Shown here one piece after another: positions 15,075 through 24,520 of a stretch of DNA of 64,000 nucleotides; the stretch's first letter is position 1, and every line of letters starts with the position of its first letter. The translations under genes were made by a program, and so were the position numbers. Where the stretch lies: assembly GCA_947625385.1 (NCBI GenBank), contig CANQOB010000002.1, positions 1-64,000 of the forward strand, read 5' to 3'. The notes beneath the pieces are model-generated. The model made no database searches. It worked only from the letters and a program-made list of their open reading frames with translations, and was not told the DNA's origin. Source of the stretch: an uncultured Clostridia bacterium. Its GTDB lineage: Bacteria > Bacillota > Clostridia > Christensenellales > Borkfalkiaceae.

Positions 15075-15737
15075 ATGGTAGATTTGGGGGATTGGAACGA
15101 GGTACTTTCGCCGCTGTTTGCGGACGAACGGTACCGCAAGATTCGGGAATTTCTGAAATACGAATATTCCCATTACATCGTCTATCCGAGCATGTACGAC
15201 ATCTTCAACTGCTTCCGCTTAACGCCGTTTGCAAAGGTCAAGGCGGTGCTGCTCGGACAAGACCCCTACCACAACGAGGGACAGGCGCACGGGCTGTGCT
15301 TTTCCGTGCAGGACGGCGTGCCCATGCCGCCCTCGCTCGTCAATATGCTCAAAGAGCTCAAAGACGACCTCGGATTCGACCCGCCGCAGTCGGGGAATCT
15401 CACGAAATGGGCGACGGAGGGCGTGCTGCTTCTCAATACCGCGCTCACCGTGCGCGAACATCAGGCGAATTCGCATGCAAACTGCGGTTGGAGCTGGTTC
15501 ACCGACTCCGTCATCGAGCTCTTGTCCCGCGAAAAGGAGCATCTCGTGTTCCTGCTTTGGGGCGGCAATGCGCGGAAAAAGAAGCCGCTCATCGACCAAA
15601 CAAAACACTGCATCCTCGAATGCGCGCACCCCTCTCCCCTCTCGGCGTATGCGGGATTCTTCGGGTGCAGACACTACTCCCGCACGAACGCCTATCTGAC
15701 AGCCCACGGCATTGACCCTATTGACTGGAAGCTATAA
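15075..15737 (+). CDS. ung: Uracil-DNA glycosylase, family 1
   Basis: 220 aa. The water-activating motif is VLLGQDPYHNEGQAHGLCFS; VLLLNTALTVRE and the DNA-intercalation loop HPSPLSAYAGFFGCRHYSRTN are complete. The enzyme removes uracil from DNA to start base excision repair. It starts 3 nt after the nucleosidase stop, as the last gene of a three-gene unit. The stop codon is followed within two bases by a tandem pair of the modular hairpin element and then a terminator. Confidence 0.95.
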   Translation: MVDLGDWNEVLSPLFADERYRKIREFLKYEYSHYIVYPSMYDIFNCFRLTPFAKVKAVLLGQDPYHNEGQAHGLCFSVQDGVPMPPSLVNMLKELKDDLGFDPPQSGNLTKWATEGVLLLNTALTVREHQANSHANCGWSWFTDSVIELLSREKEHLVFLLWGGNARKKKPLIDQTKHCILECAHPSPLSAYAGFFGCRHYSRTNAYLTAHGIDPIDWKL

Positions 15738-15738
15738 A

Positions 15739-15914
15739 TTTCGCGCGATTTCTTTTGCATTCGCAAAATAAATGCGCGCGAGCGAATGGGCGTTTGCGGT
15801 TTAATAAACTTGGCTCCGATTGGATGTTTCATCGGACAATAAGCCTGCGGTGGCGTGGCAAATGGGGACGCGCAGCGCAAAAGCGTGGTTTTGCTCGCGC
15901 ACAAAATTTGAGAG
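15739..15914 (+). repeat. Modular 3' hairpin element copy C1 (after ung)
   Basis: A full ~176-bp unit starting right after the ung stop. H1 is CGCGCGATTTCTTTTGC / GCAAAATAAATGCGCGCG, then GAGCGAAT, a variable segment, TTTCATCGGACAATAAGCC. The last hairpin here is GCAAAA-GCGTGG-TTTTGC, where other copies have GCGGAA-GTGAA-TTCCGC: the sequence changed and the pairing stayed. Confidence 0.8.
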
Positions 15915-16081
15915 TTTCGGCGAAAATCTTTGCTGCGCAAATATTTTCGTCGAGCGAATGGGCGTTTGCGGTTTAACGAACTTGGCTCCGATTGGATGTT
16001 TCATCGGACAGTAAGCCGAAAGGGTTCGGCAACTTGGGTCGCCCACGGCGGAAGTGAATTCCGCCTAAGGCACAAAATTTG
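15915..16081 (+). repeat. Modular 3' hairpin element copy C2 (tandem)
   Basis: A second unit in direct tandem. H1 is CGGCGAAAATCTTTGC / GCAAATATTTTCGTCG, followed by GAGCGAAT, the same variable segment as C1, and the same core and terminal hairpins as copy B. It is followed by the terminator at 16092-16130. Confidence 0.8.
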
Positions 16082-16091
16082 GAATTTAGGC

Positions 16092-16130
16092 GCGCGGCGG
16101 CTTCTCTCGAAGCCGCCGCGCTTTCTATTC
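16092..16130 (+). terminator. Terminator after the ung 3' elements
   Basis: GCGCGGCGGCTTC / GAAGCCGCCGCGC with a 4-base loop, followed by TTTCTATTCTC. The same GCGCGGCGGC stem is used after sigK and after the 16414 lipoprotein, with a different loop-proximal part. Confidence 0.8.
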
Positions 16131-16139
16131 TCAAAAAAA

Positions 16140-16171
16140 GGAAAAAGCAAAAATCACACTTTTTGCTTTTT
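16140..16171. other. A/T-rich perfect inverted repeat
   Basis: GAAAAAGCAAAAA / TTTTTGCTTTTTC around a 6-base loop. It lies between two convergent transcripts and may be a backup bidirectional terminator. From 16172 to 16270 I see no gene. Confidence 0.5.
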
Positions 16172-16271
16172 CACTGCATTTGCGCACCACGGTACGCACA
16201 CTGTCGTTGAAACGACCGAGAGAACAAGCCAGTGAAGGCAACAAGGTCAATTTCCTCGGCGAAAAGATTTT

Positions 16272-16317
16272 CGCCGAAAAGAAAAAAGCGCGGCGGCATC
16301 GAATGATGCCGCCGCGC
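16272..16317 (-). terminator. Terminator of the BspA-like lipoprotein gene
   Basis: Minus strand GCGCGGCGGCATC / GATGCCGCCGCGC then TTTTTTCTTTTC. It is near identical to the terminator at 1772-1818. Between it and the stop codon (16318-16413) there is another GC stem (GGGGACGCGGC / GCCGCGTCCCC) and a CATTCCTTCTTCATTG stretch also found after the lipoprotein gene at 82. Confidence 0.75.
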
Positions 16318-16413
16318 GGTTCGCCCTGTCCCCTTTCGGGGGGGACGCGGTTTTGCCGCGTCCCCTGATACAATGAAGAAGGAATGTAAGGGTCAAGGGC
16401 TTTGTTGCAAAAG

Positions 16414-18951
16414 TCAGTGTTTGCGGTCGGGGATGAGCGCGACAGGCGCAGCCGCCGCGGTCACGGTCGTGTGCGTGAGCTTATCCGTCTTGGAGTTGTA
16501 GCTCATCTTGACGTTGCCGGAAGGCGTCGTATGGTCGCTGTCGTTGCTCCAGTTTGAAGCGTAGGAGACCGTGCTGCCCTTCGTCGTCTTGGTGAAGTGA
16601 ATCGCCTTCATCTTATACGAGGCAGGGAAATTGAAGGTGCCTTCCCAGATGCCGCTACCTTCGCTCGTTTCGGTGAGCTTGTAGAGCGGGTTGGGTGCGG
16701 TATCATTCCAACTGTTCATGGCGCCCGTGAGGTACCAGCCCATGTCCTCGGTCACGACGTTGTAGGATTCGACGAGCTCGAACGTGAAGGAGACGATCTG
16801 CGTTTCCGCCTTCGCCGTCGTGGAGGTGTTGGCGCCCTTCGTGACGAGGATGATGTTGTACTTGCCGGACTTGCCGTCGGCAACCTTTGCGTTGTCGTCC
16901 CATGCGCTGCTCTTTTCAAACACATCGGAAGTCTTGGAGAAGAAGTACGCGCCGAACGCATAGTTGGAATCGCTGTTCGTTGCGCCCCACTTGCTTGCGA
17001 AGCCGAGTTTCATCTGGTCGCCGACATAGAGCTCGAAGTTGTTGATGCGGTAGGTGTTCGTGCCGGGGTCACGGGTGAACTTGCAAGACGCGGGAGCGCT
17101 GGCGCCGAGCGCCCACTTGCTCGCCTTGATGGTGCCCTGCCCGTTGCCGACGAGGAAGTAGTCGCGCTGGTCGAGCTCGATGTTCTCGCGGAATTCGCCG
17201 TAGAAGTTCTTCGCTTCGAGGACTTCGACGGGGAAGTCTACCTTCTTGGTGCAATTCTCATCGGAGTACCAGCCGTAGAAGGTGAAGCCCTCTCTCGCGT
17301 CGGGCGTGAAAGCGTCCTCTTCGTTCAGCGTTTCGCCGGAGGTCACTTCCTGCGTGTGGGCGGGTTCGTCCGTGCCCTTGATGTACCAATTCACCGTGAG
17401 TTTTTGGTCGGGGTCGACTTCGGGAGCGGCTTCGATGTACTGCTCGAGGAGCTTCCAGTTCGTATCCGCCTTGTAGTCGTCCACGAGGTCTGCGGGGACG
17501 TAGATCTTGCCGTCTGCGGAGAAGGTGAGACCTGCATTCGTCGCGGTGTTGGGGCTGAACGTCAGCACGCCGTCCGCCTTTTTAATGGTCAGGCTATCGA
17601 GGGTGTCCTCAAAGAATGCCTGATAGGACAGTTTCGTGAGCGTGGAAGGCAGGACGACTTCGCGAAGGGACGTGCAGCGGCGGAACGTCCAAGAAGTGAG
17701 ACCCGTGACGCCTTCGGGAAGCACGACCTTGCGGAGAGAGGTGCAGCCGAGGAAGCTGTTCGAAGGAAGCACGTGATACTGAGGGTTGGGCTCGAAGGTG
17801 AGCGTTTCGAGGCTCTCCATTTCTTCGAACGCAGCGCCGGAGTTGTTCATCTTGTTGAGCGTATCCTCGGTGAAGTTTGCGGGAATCGTGAGGCTGGTGA
17901 CGCCCGATTTCGCAAATGCTTTTGCGTAAATCTGCTTCATGCCGTCCTTGTGCCACTCGATGCTCTTCAAATGGGTGAACCCGTAGAAGGTATTCTCACC
18001 GATGACTGCCTCGGGGTTCGTGATGACGAGCTTGACGCCACCCTCCGCTTCGGAGCCGATCACATCGTCGAACGGGTGCATCTTGGCAGTCGTCTTGAAG
18101 TTCATAAAGTTGCCCCTGGTCAGCGCATAATTGATGGTCTCGAGCTTCTTCATGCCCTCAAACGCACTGCACTGCCACGTGGTGAGCGAGGCGGGAATGG
18201 TGATCTCCGTAAGAGGCGTGTTCGCAAAGAGGTTCGCGCGATAGGACTGGACCGCGCCCTTGAACTCGACGCTTTCGAGAGCGGTCATGTTCGCGCAGCC
18301 CGCCTGCGGCGTATTCAGGACGTTCTCATTGAAGGTGACTTTCTTGATGTGGGCAAGGAAGGTCTTTTGGTTGTAGATGACCGAATTCGTTGACGTCTCG
18401 AACTCTTCGTTGTAGATGACCTCGGTGCAACCCGTAAGGGCGTCGAGCGCGCCGCTTTCAAGGAAGTTGAAACCATCCTTAAAGTAGCCGACGGTGAGCT
18501 TGGTGATCTTGGCTGCGTTGGCGTTGTCCGCAAACGTCGTTGCAGCGATCTTCTTGACTTCTACATCTTTGACGGTCTTGGGAAGGGTGAGCTCCGTTCC
18601 CGTGCCGTTCCATTTGGTGACGGTGCCATCCTCACCGATGACCCAATCGCCTTCGGTCACTTCCCCGCCGGGGGTGGTGCCTTCGGTCGCGCCGCATTCG
18701 CAGGTGCCGCCCACGAAAGTGTGGTTCGCGCGGGTCGTCTCGTCGATATTCGACTTATCCGTCCCGTGCTCGTCGCAGTACTTCCAGTGCTGCGTCTCGT
18801 TGTAGTCCCACGCGTCATACGTGTGGGTGTGCGTTTCGCCGGAGTCATCGGGTTTGTTGGGCTCCGTGGGAGCGCAGGCGGCGACCGCCCAGCCGAGGCA
18901 ACCGGCAAGAGCTACCGATAATCCGGCAGCAAGCCATTTTTTGATGTTCAT
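16414..18951 (-). CDS. BspA-like leucine-rich-repeat lipoprotein
   Basis: 845 aa. The lipobox is at Cys26 (VAAC), followed by one H-x-H...W...HW...C...CxCG unit (about residues 41-88). Residues about 95-500 are BspA/LRR_5-type repeats (for example LTEITIPASLTTWQCSAFEG, SLRKVVLPEGVTGLTSWTF). A short bacterial-Ig/InlB B-repeat-like segment (GFTFYGWYSDENC) comes next. The final ~230 residues contain two SusE/CBM-like modules (YFLVGNGQGTIKASKW; GWYLTGAMNSWND...GIWEGTFNF) expected to bind glycans. It is a cell-surface adhesin or glycan-binding protein by family inference. The promoter spacer has a nine-G tract. Confidence 0.85.
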   Translation of the reverse strand: MNIKKWLAAGLSVALAGCLGWAVAACAPTEPNKPDDSGETHTHTYDAWDYNETQHWKYCDEHGTDKSNIDETTRANHTFVGGTCECGATEGTTPGGEVTEGDWVIGEDGTVTKWNGTGTELTLPKTVKDVEVKKIAATTFADNANAAKITKLTVGYFKDGFNFLESGALDALTGCTEVIYNEEFETSTNSVIYNQKTFLAHIKKVTFNENVLNTPQAGCANMTALESVEFKGAVQSYRANLFANTPLTEITIPASLTTWQCSAFEGMKKLETINYALTRGNFMNFKTTAKMHPFDDVIGSEAEGGVKLVITNPEAVIGENTFYGFTHLKSIEWHKDGMKQIYAKAFAKSGVTSLTIPANFTEDTLNKMNNSGAAFEEMESLETLTFEPNPQYHVLPSNSFLGCTSLRKVVLPEGVTGLTSWTFRRCTSLREVVLPSTLTKLSYQAFFEDTLDSLTIKKADGVLTFSPNTATNAGLTFSADGKIYVPADLVDDYKADTNWKLLEQYIEAAPEVDPDQKLTVNWYIKGTDEPAHTQEVTSGETLNEEDAFTPDAREGFTFYGWYSDENCTKKVDFPVEVLEAKNFYGEFRENIELDQRDYFLVGNGQGTIKASKWALGASAPASCKFTRDPGTNTYRINNFELYVGDQMKLGFASKWGATNSDSNYAFGAYFFSKTSDVFEKSSAWDDNAKVADGKSGKYNIILVTKGANTSTTAKAETQIVSFTFELVESYNVVTEDMGWYLTGAMNSWNDTAPNPLYKLTETSEGSGIWEGTFNFPASYKMKAIHFTKTTKGSTVSYASNWSNDSDHTTPSGNVKMSYNSKTDKLTHTTVTAAAAPVALIPDRKH

Positions 18952-19015
18952 ACATCCCTCCTAATGAATTTTATTACCGAGTTATCCACGGGTTCTCCGT
19001 GCCCCGGCAATTTCT

Positions 19016-19046
19016 ATTATACCACCCCCCCCCATACACCCGTCAA
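19016..19046 (-). promoter_or_regulatory. BspA-lipoprotein promoter with G9 tract in the spacer
   Basis: Minus strand TTGACG, a 19-nt spacer with nine consecutive G, then extended -10 TGG-TATAAT. The -10 context and the leader (GTGGATAAC, TAATAAAA) match the promoter at 1647-1673, showing shared ancestry. The spacer is two bases too long; losing two G would give 17. Confidence 0.7.
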
Positions 19047-19186
19047 GCCCTTTTGTGAAAAAATTTAAGAAAATGGAAAAAATTTTTCGAAACCCGAAAT
19101 TTTCAAACGAGCGCCAAATCATTTTCAATTTTGATTTTTTCTCTTTTCGGGGTTTATTTACAAAAATCTTGTAATTTACGCTGAAA

Positions 19187-19233
19187 AAGCGCCCATCCGT
19201 GACAGATTTTGCCACGAACGGACGCTTTATTGT
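19187..19233 (-). terminator. clpC operon terminator
   Basis: Minus strand AAGCGTCCGTTCGTG pairs imperfectly with CACGGATGGGCGCTT, followed by TTTTC. Confidence 0.65.
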
Positions 19234-19267
19234 CGACGCCTTTGACCCTTTCCAATAGGAAGCGTAT

Positions 19268-21730
19268 TCAGTTGCGGAAGAAAAATTCGCCGTCGTTTTC
19301 GTCGAGGATGACGCGGTCGCCTTCCATGACGCGCCCGCCCAAGATCTCCTCGGAGAGCCTATCCTCGACCTGCCTTTGGATGGTGCGCTTCAAAGGACGG
19401 GCGCCGAACTCCTCGTTGTAGCCCTCCGCCACGAGCTTTTTAATGGCGCGGTCGCTGACTTCCAGAGAGATGCCCCGCTCCTTCAACCGCTTGCAGAGCG
19501 CCGCGATCATCTTGCGGCAGATCTGCTCCGCGTCCTCCTCGGAGAGCTTATGGAAGATGACGATCTCGTCGAGACGGTTCAAAAATTCGGGTTTGAACTG
19601 CGCTTTGAGCGCGTCCTCGATGCGCTCCTTCATGTCCTCGTACTTGCTGTCCCCGTCGACCGAGCGGAAGCCGAGCGCCGAGACCTCCTTGACCTCGTGC
19701 GCGCCCACATTGGAGGTGAGGATGACGACGGCGTTCTTGAAGGAGACCGTCCTGCCGCGGCTGTCGGTGAGCTGCCCCTCGTCGAGAATCTGCAAGAGCG
19801 CGTTGAACACGTCGGGATGCGCTTTTTCGATCTCGTCGAAGAGCACGACGCAGTACGGGCGCTTGCGCACGCGCTCGGTGAGCGTGCCCTTGCTGTCGTC
19901 GAACCCGACATAGCCCGGAGGCGCGCCGATGAGCTTGTTGACGGCGGCTTTCTCCATGAATTCGGACATGTCGAGGCGAATCATGGTGCGTTCGTCGCCG
20001 AACAGGCTCGCCGCGAGCGCCTTGGAGAGGTCGGTCTTGCCCACGCCCGTGGGTCCGACGAAAATAAAGGAGCCGATGGGACGGTTGGGGTCTTTGAGCC
20101 CCGCGCGGGCACGGCGGACGGCGCGCGCGACGGCGGTCACCGCTTCGTCCTGTCCCACGATGCGCTCGTGCAGCTCCGCTTCGAGGTGCATGAGGCGTTC
20201 GCTCTCCTCCTCGGTGATCTTGACGACGGGGATGCCCGTCCAGTCGCTGACGATGGCGGCGACCTCCTCCGCGCCGATGGAGATGCGCGTCTCCGTGCGC
20301 TTGGAATCCCAATCGAGGCGCAGCGCTTGTTTGCTCTTATTGAGCTCATCGAGGGTGACCGTGAGCTCGTGCGCGCGGGCGAAATCCTGCCAGCGCACCG
20401 CCTTCGCGCGGTCGGAGGCGACCCGTGCGATCTTTTCATCGATCTCCCGCAGCTCCGCGGGACCCGTGAACGCGTTGAGACGGGCGCGGGACGCCGCTTC
20501 GTCGATGAGGTCGATCGCCTTGTCGGGAAGAAATCGGTCGGTCACATAGCGGTCGGAGAGCTTGACGGCTGCCTCGATCGCGGCGTCCGTGATCGTGACG
20601 TTGTGATGCGCTTCGTACTTGTCTTTGAGCCCTTGGAGAATGGTGATGGCGTCCTCCACGGTGGGCTGTTCCACGACGACGGGGGTAAAGCGGCGTTCGA
20701 GTGCGGAATCCTTTTCGATGAATTTGCGGTACTCCTCGCTCGTCGTCGCGCCCACCGTCTGCAATTCGCCGCGGGCGAGCAGGGGTTTTAAGATGTTCGC
20801 CGCATCCATGTTGCTCTCCAAAGAACTGCCCGCGCCGACGATCATGTGAATCTCGTCGATGAAGAGGATGATGCGCTTGTTGCGCATGATGGAATCCGTG
20901 ACGGCTTTGAGGCGCTCTTCGAAGTCCCCGCGGTAGCGCGTGCCCGCCAACAGTCCTGTCAGATTGAGAGAAAAGACGATCTTTCCGAGGAGCAGGTCGG
21001 GGACGTCGCCGCTTACGATCGCCTGCGCGAGTCCCTCGACGACCGCGCTCTTGCCCACGCCCGGCTCGCCGATGAGCACGGGGTTGTTCTTGGAGCGGCG
21101 GGACAGAATCTGGATGACTTTTTCGATCTCGTGCCGCCGCCCGATGACGGGGTCGAGCTTGCCCTCCCGCGCGCGCCTGGTGAGGTCCACCCCGTACGCT
21201 TGCAGATTGGAGAGCGAGGAGTCCTCCGGCTCCGGCTCGTGATAGGATACCCTGTGAATCTCGGGGCGGGGCGGCGGGGGAGGCGGTGTCTCCTCTTCGG
21301 GCTCGATGAACTGCGAGAGGCGCGTCTCCAACGTGGGCAGGTCGGTGCCGATTCTGTTCAACAGGCAGACGGCGAGGCAGTCCTCTATGGAGAGAATCGC
21401 GAGCAGGACGTGCTCCGTGCCGACGAGCGTATCGTATGCCCTGCGGCTCGCAAGGGCGAACTCGAACGCGAGATCGAAGAGCCGCTTCGTACGCGGGGTA
21501 TAGCCGCGCACCCCGATGTCGTGCTGCACGCACTGTTTGAATTGCTCCTTATATTCGTCGAGGGTGGCTCCCGCCTCCCGCAAGAGTTTGCAAGCCGTGC
21601 TGTCGTTGACGCAGAGCATGGCAAACACGATGTGCTCGGTGCCGATATACGTCGTGCTGTACCGCTTGGCGCATTCGTCTGCGATGAGCAGCACCTGATT
21701 GAGATGATCGGAAAATTTGGAACGGTCCAT
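19268..21730 (-). CDS. clpC: ATP-dependent Clp protease ATP-binding subunit ClpC
   Basis: 820 aa Hsp100 unfoldase. The N-terminal double Clp repeat covers residues 1-145. AAA1 has [16 protein letters not shown] and the M domain spans about 400-480. AAA2 has [17 protein letters not shown] and the sensor/arginine region [12 protein letters not shown]. Length and M domain match ClpC rather than ClpB or ClpA. It partners with ClpP (not in the window) and, with McsB, degrades arginine-phosphorylated proteins. It is the last gene of a six-gene operon beginning at 25140, 9 nt after mcsB. Confidence 0.95.
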   Translation of the reverse strand: MDRSKFSDHLNQVLLIADECAKRYSTTYIGTEHIVFAMLCVNDSTACKLLREAGATLDEYKEQFKQCVQHDIGVRGYTPRTKRLFDLAFEFALASRRAYDTLVGTEHVLLAILSIEDCLAVCLLNRIGTDLPTLETRLSQFIEPEEETPPPPPPRPEIHRVSYHEPEPEDSSLSNLQAYGVDLTRRAREGKLDPVIGRRHEIEKVIQILSRRSKNNPVLIGEPGVGKSAVVEGLAQAIVSGDVPDLLLGKIVFSLNLTGLLAGTRYRGDFEERLKAVTDSIMRNKRIILFIDEIHMIVGAGSSLESNMDAANILKPLLARGELQTVGATTSEEYRKFIEKDSALERRFTPVVVEQPTVEDAITILQGLKDKYEAHHNVTITDAAIEAAVKLSDRYVTDRFLPDKAIDLIDEAASRARLNAFTGPAELREIDEKIARVASDRAKAVRWQDFARAHELTVTLDELNKSKQALRLDWDSKRTETRISIGAEEVAAIVSDWTGIPVVKITEEESERLMHLEAELHERIVGQDEAVTAVARAVRRARAGLKDPNRPIGSFIFVGPTGVGKTDLSKALAASLFGDERTMIRLDMSEFMEKAAVNKLIGAPPGYVGFDDSKGTLTERVRKRPYCVVLFDEIEKAHPDVFNALLQILDEGQLTDSRGRTVSFKNAVVILTSNVGAHEVKEVSALGFRSVDGDSKYEDMKERIEDALKAQFKPEFLNRLDEIVIFHKLSEEDAEQICRKMIAALCKRLKERGISLEVSDRAIKKLVAEGYNEEFGARPLKRTIQRQVEDRLSEEILGGRVMEGDRVILDENDGEFFFRN

Positions 21731-21739
21731 ATATCCTCC

Positions 21740-22768
21740 TTAAAAATCCGGGAATATCTCGCGGAGCGCCTCCGCGACAAAGCGCGCGCGGCAGGCGTTC
21801 TCGTCCTCCCCCTCGCGTTTGAGTTCGGCGATTCCGTAGGGGCGCATGGCGACGACAAGGTCGTCGAGCCGTTCCAGCCTGTCGTCCTCTTCCGTCTCCC
21901 CGAAGAGACCGAGCGCCGCGCCCAGTTTGACGTCCGCGATGCGGGCGGTGAATTCCTTTTCCCCGAGCAAGCGGCAGTGCGTGAGCTCTCCCAGCGTGCG
22001 CAGAATCCCGTCCTCCAACGCGACGCCGCCCTCTACCTTCATGCGGCCGCGCTCGCCGATCTCCATCTCCACGATCTTTTCGACGGCGCTCTGCACCATG
22101 CCGAGGATATCCATCTCCGAGATGCCCAGCGTGACTTCGTTGCTGACCTGGAAGAGGTCTCCGTCCGCGCCGCTGCCCTCCCCGTAGACGCCGCGCACGG
22201 TGAGCCCCATGCGGGTGAGCGCGGGAATGACGCTGCGCAGTTTCCCCCTCCGGGAGAGCGCGGGCAAAAACAGCATGACGGACGCCCTGAGCCCCGTCCC
22301 GAGATTGGTGGGACAGGCGGTGAGATACCCGAATTCGGGGTCATATGCAAGGGGGATGAAGTCCGAAATGATCTCGTCGATCGCGGCGATGCGCTCATAG
22401 GCGCGCCGCAGATCGAGCCCCTTGACAAAGTATTGCGCGCGGATATGGTCCTCCTCGTTGATCATGACGCTCACCCGCTCGTCCGCCGAGATCAGCGCGC
22501 CGGCGATCGCACGGTGGCGCATGAGATCGCGGGAAATGAGATAGCGCTCCTGCAAGAGCTTGGCGGTCGCGTCCGGGATGTCGCTCATCTCATACAGGGT
22601 GAATTGCTCCATGCTCGTGAGCTCCGCGGTGAGCAAATGAATCATCTCCCCCGCCTGCTCCTCGGCATGCGCGCCCCGCATCAAAAGGGCGGGGAAGGGA
22701 TAGTCCCTGAAATTGCGCGCGAGCCGCACGCGGGAGGATACCGCGACGCTCTCCAAGGTCTTGTTCAT
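21740..22768 (-). CDS. mcsB: Protein arginine kinase McsB
   Basis: 342 aa phosphagen-kinase fold. Signature residues include SSRVRLARNF (N-terminal ATP contact), LTACPTNLGTGLRAS (catalytic Cys region), HIRAQYF and GVYGEGSGADGDLFQVSN. McsB phosphorylates arginine to mark proteins for ClpCP. The start overlaps the mcsA stop by 4 nt (ATGA), the normal coupling. The C-terminal RDxxxRA-type pArg site is not obvious to me by eye. Confidence 0.95.
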   Translation of the reverse strand: MNKTLESVAVSSRVRLARNFRDYPFPALLMRGAHAEEQAGEMIHLLTAELTSMEQFTLYEMSDIPDATAKLLQERYLISRDLMRHRAIAGALISADERVSVMINEEDHIRAQYFVKGLDLRRAYERIAAIDEIISDFIPLAYDPEFGYLTACPTNLGTGLRASVMLFLPALSRRGKLRSVIPALTRMGLTVRGVYGEGSGADGDLFQVSNEVTLGISEMDILGMVQSAVEKIVEMEIGERGRMKVEGGVALEDGILRTLGELTHCRLLGEKEFTARIADVKLGAALGLFGETEEDDRLERLDDLVVAMRPYGIAELKREGEDENACRARFVAEALREIFPDF

Positions 22769-23256
22769 TCTTCGCTCTCCCCGCCGTACAGGCTGCGGTC
22801 TACCTCCCGAAGCTGCGCCCTCAAACGCAGGGCGGCATCCCTGTCCCCGCTGCGCCGCGCAAGCTCGAGACGGCTTTCCAGCTCTTTCTTTTTGGAGACG
22901 AGGCGGAGCGTCTCGTCATATTTCGCCTCCGCGCCGCTGCTCGGGGCGCTTCCCACATGGCAGATGTGCCCCTGTGCCGAACGCACGGCGGGGATGAGGT
23001 CGTCATGGAAAAACGTATAACAATAGGCGCAGCCCAAAAGCCCGCTCGCACGGAAATCGGCGAACGTCGTGCCGCAGGTCGGGCATGCCCGCTGTTCGTC
23101 CTCCGGGGCGGAGAATGCCGCAAAGAATTCTCCCTCCCCCAAGTCCTTATAGAGCTCCCTGAAACAGGCGGGACAGAGGCAGAGCTTCATGACCTTTCCG
23201 TCCGCTTCCCGCTCATAAATTTTCGCGGCGTTGTTGCCGCAATTCGCACAGCGCAT
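22765..23256 (-). CDS. mcsA: McsA, zinc-binding activator of McsB
   Basis: 163 aa. N-terminal zinc fingers CANCGNNAAK...CLCPAC and CPTCGTTFADF...CAYCYTFF; the C-terminal UVR-type helical motif is about residues 125-155 (KKELESRLELARRSGDRDAA). McsA activates McsB and binds metal through these Cys. It is translationally coupled to mcsB, and its start overlaps the upstream DUF1653 stop by one base. Confidence 0.92.
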   Translation of the reverse strand: MRCANCGNNAAKIYEREADGKVMKLCLCPACFRELYKDLGEGEFFAAFSAPEDEQRACPTCGTTFADFRASGLLGCAYCYTFFHDDLIPAVRSAQGHICHVGSAPSSGAEAKYDETLRLVSKKKELESRLELARRSGDRDAALRLRAQLREVDRSLYGGESEE

Positions 23257-23480
23257 CAGTCCGTCTCCTCAAAGCGGTATTTTTGCGTCGCGGCGGGGTA
23301 TTTCTCCCTGTCGACTTCGGAGAGAAACATGCCGAGCGGACGCGCCCAAAGCCCGCCGCCCGCTTTCGGACGGTACAGAACGAGAGGCTGCCCCGTTTCG
23401 CTGTCCGTCGCCGTCCCCTCGACGACATATAGGTTCCCCTTGAAATGGCGGTACGTCCCGCCGATCTTCAATTCCCGCAC
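23256..23480 (-). CDS. DUF1653 family small protein
   Basis: 74 aa. GGTYRHFKGNLYVVEGTATD and LVLYRPKAGGGLWARPLGMF are typical of DUF1653, a small beta-fold of unknown function. Both ends overlap neighbours (13 nt with the upstream membrane gene, 1 nt with mcsA), so it belongs to the clpC operon. Confidence 0.8.
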   Translation of the reverse strand: MRELKIGGTYRHFKGNLYVVEGTATDSETGQPLVLYRPKAGGGLWARPLGMFLSEVDREKYPAATQKYRFEETD

Positions 23481-24520
23481 GCGACGTCCTCCCCGTGATG
23501 TTCTTCGAGAAATTCAAACGCGCCGGCTGCCCGCGGGAAGTGATAGGTCCCATAGGGAAGCTCGGCGATGATGACGGGCAACCCGTTTTCCTCGTCCCTG
23601 CGCAGGCGGAGAAGCTCGCCCCACTTCAAAAATACGCTGTCTCTGCCCTCGGATTCCCGCCAGAAGATTCCCTCGCGGTACACGGCGAACAGCGCCCGCG
23701 CACGGAGCAGCCCGACGACCGCCCGCGCCGCCAAAAGGGCGCCCAACACGATGAGCGCGCTCCCGACCGCCTGCTGAAACCAGATGACAGCCACGCCCGC
23801 GGCGAGCATTACGCCGCCTCCCGCCAAAAAGAGCAGGGCGCTTTTGCGCTTTTTGCGGTTGGGGAGATAAAATTTCTTCTCCAACCCGAATTTTGCTTTT
23901 TTCGACCCCTCTTCCGCTTTTTCCCCGCGCAAAGCGATGGAATGCGCTTCGAGAGCGCGGGTCAGGCGGGGTTTGAGCTCCGTCTGCACATAGAGCGGAG
24001 GCGCGTCCTTTTGCGCCTTGGAAAAATACCGCGCGGGAATCCCGAATACGACAAACCATTCCCCCTTCTCGCGGGGACGCCTGCGCGTGCACACCGAATA
24101 GAACCCGATGTCCGCATACGGTACGAACAGTTCCCGCTTTTCGCCGTGGATAAGCATCCCCGTCTCACGGAACGAGGCGAGCGTGCCGTCCCCGACGAAA
24201 AAGCTTTCCTCTCCGTCGCAGCGCTCGAAATAGTCGAGCGTGCGCGCGTCCGTCGCCGAGGAGAGACGCTCGAAGAGCACGGTCAAAGCGACGAAACAGA
24301 CCGTTCCGCCGCCGAACGCGCCCGCGAGGATAAAACAGAGACGGGACGCGTCATGGACAAACTCCGCCGCGATCACCGCCCCGAGCACGGCGAGCAGCAT
24401 GAGGACCGCGCTCACCGCAAAGGTGACGGTCAATACGCTGCATGCGGAACAGAGCCGTCTCAACCGCGCGCCCTTTTTTTGGCGCGCATCCTCGGACATG
24501 GGTATCGCAAACTCTTTCAT
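23468..24520 (-). CDS. Membrane protein with PH-like cytoplasmic regions
   Basis: 350 aa. There are two transmembrane pairs (about residues 24-52/60-85 and 228-250/254-275), each followed by a soluble segment that reads like a bacterial PH / YcxB-type domain (VPYADIGFYSVCTRRRPREK; VFLKWGELLRLRRDEENG). No catalytic motif. It overlaps the XRE membrane gene upstream by 4 nt and DUF1653 downstream, in the clpC operon. Role unknown; a membrane-stress sensor partner is only a guess. Confidence 0.7.
   Translation of the reverse strand: MKEFAIPMSEDARQKKGARLRRLCSACSVLTVTFAVSAVLMLLAVLGAVIAAEFVHDASRLCFILAGAFGGGTVCFVALTVLFERLSSATDARTLDYFERCDGEESFFVGDGTLASFRETGMLIHGEKRELFVPYADIGFYSVCTRRRPREKGEWFVVFGIPARYFSKAQKDAPPLYVQTELKPRLTRALEAHSIALRGEKAEEGSKKAKFGLEKKFYLPNRKKRKSALLFLAGGGVMLAAGVAVIWFQQAVGSALIVLGALLAARAVVGLLRARALFAVYREGIFWRESEGRDSVFLKWGELLRLRRDEENGLPVIIAELPYGTYHFPRAAGAFEFLEEHHGEDVACGN

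Noticed and set aside
15739..16081. Tandem units looking like a short CRISPR array
   Set aside because: Units are ~170 bp, only two per site, with no short repeat/spacer pattern and no cas genes.
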